This document shows positions 5,773 through 7,970 of a stretch of 7,970 bases of DNA, piece after piece; position 1 is the first letter of the stretch; the number at the start of each line of letters is the position of its first letter. A program made the position numbers and the translations under genes. The notes beneath the pieces are model-generated. The model worked only from the letters and a program-made list of their open reading frames with translations, ran no database searches and was not told the origin of the DNA. This DNA comes from Acidobacteriota bacterium (GTDB lineage Bacteria; Acidobacteriota; Terriglobia; Terriglobales; Acidobacteriaceae). The stretch covers positions 1 to 7,970 of the forward strand of contig JAJXXG010000574.1 of the NCBI GenBank assembly GCA_021781255.1. Reading direction: 5' to 3'.

Positions 5773-7032
5773 ATGCCAACAGCGGAAGTTCAAGCAAACG
5801 CTTATGACGTTGCCATGGAGAACTTCGATACAGCGGCAGACGCCATGGGGTTGGACAATAATACGCGCGAGATGATCAAGTATCCCGAGCGCATGCTGAC
5901 GGTGGGCGTGCCGGTGCGTATGGATGACGGCAGTATTCACCGCTTTGTAGGTTACCGGGTGCAGCACAGCTCGGTGCGCGGGCCGGCCAAGGGTGGCATC
6001 CGCTTTCATCCGCAGGTAACTCTGGATGAGGTGAAGGCGCTGGCCACCTGGATGACGTGGAAGTGCGCGGTTGTGAACATCCCGTTCGGCGGAGCCAAGG
6101 GCGGCATTACCTGCGATCCGAAAAAGATGTCGCAGGGCGAGCTGGAACGGATGACGCGCCGCTACACCAGCGCCATTCTGCCGATCATCGGGCCGGAGCA
6201 GGACATTCCCGCGCCTGACGTGTACACCAATTCACAAACCATGGCCTGGATCATGGACACCTACAGCATGATGAAGGGCTATGCGGTTCCCGGCGTGGTT
6301 ACGGGCAAGCCTATCAGCCTGGGGGGTTCTCTGGGGCGCAACGAAGCGACCGGCCGTGGCGTTTTCAACACCATCGAGTGCGCCTGCGAGCATCTGCGCA
6401 TACAGTTGAAGGGCGCCACTGTCGCCGTGCAGGGATTCGGTAACGCCGGCTCGGTTACGGCGCAGTTGCTGCACGAGGCAGGCACGAAGATTGTGGCCGT
6501 AAGCGATTCCACCGGCTGCGTCTACAACAGCAATGGCCTGGATATTCCGGAACTCATCCAGATGAAGGCGCTCTGCGGCCATGTGAACGGATTTCCGGAG
6601 AGCGAGCCCATCCCGCCGAACGAGCTGCTGGCGATGCAATGCGACATCCTTGTGCCCGCGGCCCTTGAGAACACCATCCATGCGGACAATGCGTCTCGAG
6701 TGCGCGCGCGCATTGTTGCCGAAGCGGCCAACGGTCCTCTCACTCCGGCGGCCGACAGAATTCTCGAGAGTAAAGGCATCTTCGTGATTCCAGATATTCT
6801 GTGCAACGCCGGCGGCGTCACGGTGTCGTACTTCGAGTGGGTGCAGGACGAGCAGCATCTGTTCTGGGAGGCGCAGGATATTTACAAGCGCCTCAATCAC
6901 GTAATGAAGACCTCTTTTCAAGACGTGCTCAAGATTCACCTGGAGAAGAAGGTGCCCATGCGGATCGCAGCGAACATGCTTGGAATCGGCCGTGTGGCTG
7001 AGGCCGTGCAAATTCGCGGCATCTATCCGTAG
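5773..7032 (+). CDS. gdhA: Glutamate dehydrogenase (Glu/Leu/Phe/Val dehydrogenase family)
   Basis: This 419-residue enzyme has the usual length of the hexameric class and interconverts glutamate with 2-oxoglutarate and ammonia using NAD(P). ATG 5773 has AAGGAGG at 5758-5764 (8-nt spacer). Active-site residues are visible: K73 in PAKGGIRFHP, K97 in MTWK, K109 in GGAKGG and D149 in PAPDVYTN. Their spacing agrees with K89, K113, K125 and D165 of the Clostridium symbiosum enzyme as I recall it. The dinucleotide-binding turn is GFGNAGS (221-227), and AVSDSTG (242-248) includes the acidic D245. S352 in the GGVTVSYFEW segment matches the glutamate side-chain contact, favouring glutamate over leucine or phenylalanine. 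NAD versus NADP preference cannot be read reliably. It follows ilvE by 97 nt, so it may be co-transcribed or have its own promoter, and it would recycle the 2-oxoglutarate used by IlvE. Confidence 0.93.
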   Translation: MPTAEVQANAYDVAMENFDTAADAMGLDNNTREMIKYPERMLTVGVPVRMDDGSIHRFVGYRVQHSSVRGPAKGGIRFHPQVTLDEVKALATWMTWKCAVVNIPFGGAKGGITCDPKKMSQGELERMTRRYTSAILPIIGPEQDIPAPDVYTNSQTMAWIMDTYSMMKGYAVPGVVTGKPISLGGSLGRNEATGRGVFNTIECACEHLRIQLKGATVAVQGFGNAGSVTAQLLHEAGTKIVAVSDSTGCVYNSNGLDIPELIQMKALCGHVNGFPESEPIPPNELLAMQCDILVPAALENTIHADNASRVRARIVAEAANGPLTPAADRILESKGIFVIPDILCNAGGVTVSYFEWVQDEQHLFWEAQDIYKRLNHVMKTSFQDVLKIHLEKKVPMRIAANMLGIGRVAEAVQIRGIYP

Positions 7033-7053
7033 GCCGCAATTGTGCCGTACACA

Positions 7054-7096
7054 TGCATCCGATTCCCGGCCAGCAACAGGCAGGGAAGCGGATGCA
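7054..7096 (+). terminator. Strong hairpin after gdhA, probable terminator
   Basis: The arms TGCATCCGATTCCC (7054-7067) and GGGAAGCGGATGCA (7083-7096) pair at 13 of 14 positions (one A-G mismatch) around a 15-nt loop, starting 21 nt after the gdhA stop. This is the expected place for transcript end or 3' stabilisation. The next T-rich bases are only CTGTTTC and later GGCTTTTGG, so it is not a textbook intrinsic terminator with a U-run. Confidence 0.5.
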
Positions 7097-7131
7097 ATGC
7101 TGTTTCAGCGGGCTTTTGGCGAAGGGACCGA

Positions 7132-7163
7132 TTGAATTCAGGCTCACGATCCGCGTGTACAAT
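7132..7163 (+). promoter_or_regulatory. Possible sigma-70-type promoter for the beta-propeller gene
   Basis: TACAAT at 7158-7163 is a good -10 hexamer about 85 nt ahead of the ATG. TTGAAT at 7132-7137 is the best -35 candidate, but its 20-nt spacing is longer than the preferred 17, so recognition may rest mainly on the -10. Its position after the gdhA hairpin supports a new transcription unit. The rest of the 7033-7247 spacer holds only a small TTCCG/CGGAA dyad (7194-7208). Confidence 0.35.
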
Positions 7164-7247
7164 CCCTGTTGAGCGCGGTAACTAATGTTTTGGTTCCGCG
7201 AAACGGAATTTTCATCCGGGCGTCTCGCATCATTCTGAGGTTTCATC

Positions 7248-7970
7248 ATGCAGGGGAATTGTTTTTCAGCAGTTTTGGGTGCGGCTGTCTTTTTCATGCC
7301 GGTTTTTCTTGCGGCGCAGACGCCCAGGCAGACGATTGATCTGCCAACCGGCCGGCAGTTGATCGGCGAGGTTCCAGGGCATCCGCAGCGCACGAATGGC
7401 CTGCCTATCTCGATGGCCATTTCGCCCGATGGCCGTTACGTGGTGACGGTGAATGCCGGTTATGGAACCTTTGAATCGCAGTATGATCAGTCGCTCGCGG
7501 TGCTGGACACTGAGACCGGAGCTCTCGCCGATTTTCCAGATGCGCGCACGCACGTGTATGCCAAGCAGACGCTCTATTCCGGCCTCGCTTTCAGCCGCGA
7601 CGGCAAGCACATTTACTCCAGCATGGCCTCGCTGTCGGACCCCAAAGGTGAAAACGATGACGACACCGGCAGCGCCATCGCGGTCTACAGCTTCACGGAG
7701 GGAAAGATCGCGCCGGAGCGGCTGATTCATCTGCCGGTGGCGGAACTTGCCAAAGGACGCACGACGCGGTTGCCCGAGGGCGCAGACAGCAATCGGGGCG
7801 TGCCGTATCCGGCTGCGATTGCGGTTATCGGCGATGCGGGCAAAGAGAAGCTGCTGGTTGCCGAGAATCTCTCAGACGATGTAGTCCTGGTGGATGCAAC
7901 AACCGGCGCGATTGAGAAGCGGTTCGATCTTTCCGCGAGCGACGCCGTGCGTGCCAGGTATCGCGTCGCG
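7248..7970 (+). CDS. Secreted YncE-like beta-propeller protein, 5' part only
   Basis: The frame is open from ATG 7248 to the window edge (241 codons, no stop), so the gene is cut by the boundary. GAGG at 7237-7240 lies 7 nt before the ATG. Residues 6-23 form a hydrophobic stretch ending LAAQT, a likely Sec signal peptide with cleavage near 23, though the N-terminal end lacks the usual positive charge. Repeated blade-like units follow: AISPDGRYVVTV (57-68) with SLAVLDTETG (82-91), AFSRDGKHIYSS (114-125) with IAVYSF (144-149), and KLLVAENLSDDVVLVDATTG (201-220). This matches YncE/lactonase-type seven-bladed propellers. In acidobacteria such propellers are often followed by an alkaline-phosphatase-like domain, which would lie beyond the window; I cannot tell whether it is present. 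Function of this copy unknown. It appears unrelated to the amino acid operon. Confidence 0.8.
   Translation, partial: MQGNCFSAVLGAAVFFMPVFLAAQTPRQTIDLPTGRQLIGEVPGHPQRTNGLPISMAISPDGRYVVTVNAGYGTFESQYDQSLAVLDTETGALADFPDARTHVYAKQTLYSGLAFSRDGKHIYSSMASLSDPKGENDDDTGSAIAVYSFTEGKIAPERLIHLPVAELAKGRTTRLPEGADSNRGVPYPAAIAVIGDAGKEKLLVAENLSDDVVLVDATTGAIEKRFDLSASDAVRARYRVA

Noticed and set aside
7194..7212. TTCCG-CGAAA-CGGAA followed by TTTT, as a terminator before the propeller gene
   Set aside because: A 5-bp stem is too weak and it lies between the likely promoter and the ATG; at most a small 5' leader hairpin.

Overview
The window is GC-rich bacterial DNA. All convincing genes lie on the + strand. The protein types, the closely packed operon and the secreted YncE-type beta-propeller at the right edge suggest an acidobacterium (Terriglobia-like). 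That assignment is inference from general knowledge of these families; there is no rRNA or marker gene here to settle it.

Layout. Positions 1-414 are mostly non-coding: a strong 12-bp hairpin (110-145), a good match to a sigma-54 (-24/-12) promoter (151-166), a TTGTGCACAA palindrome (179-188), smaller hairpins and a possible 30-codon leader ORF. Then comes a five-gene operon (415-5675): an acetyl-CoA hydrolase/CoA-transferase-family enzyme; a 2x[4Fe-4S] ferredoxin-type delta subunit; the alpha subunit of a 2-oxoacid:ferredoxin oxidoreductase of the VorB type; one polypeptide joining the TPP-binding beta subunit to the gamma subunit; and the branched-chain aminotransferase IlvE. The junctions are 25 nt, a 16-nt overlap, an 8-nt overlap and a 1-nt gap, so translation is probably coupled. 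A 111-bp inverted-repeat element (5620-5730) covers the end of ilvE and the spacer after it. Next is a glutamate dehydrogenase gene (5773-7032) with a strong hairpin behind it (7054-7096). The right edge holds the 5' part of a secreted beta-propeller protein gene (7248 to the window end, no stop), which looks like a separate transcription unit.

How the genes fit together (inference). IlvE moves the amino group of Val/Leu/Ile to 2-oxoglutarate. The VOR-type complex decarboxylates the branched 2-oxoacid to an acyl-CoA and reduces ferredoxin. The CoA-transferase can exchange or release the CoA, giving the free branched acid and, with acetate, acetyl-CoA. Glutamate dehydrogenase regenerates 2-oxoglutarate and releases ammonia. 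Together this is a compact oxidative branched-chain amino acid module, like the oxidative half of Stickland-type fermentation. All steps are potentially reversible, so an assimilatory role (branched acids to amino acids) cannot be excluded.

Nothing in the window is clearly a new kind of system. The most interesting points are the beta-gamma fusion, the gene set as one metabolic unit, the inverted-repeat element that supplies the end of ilvE, and the candidate sigma-54 control.
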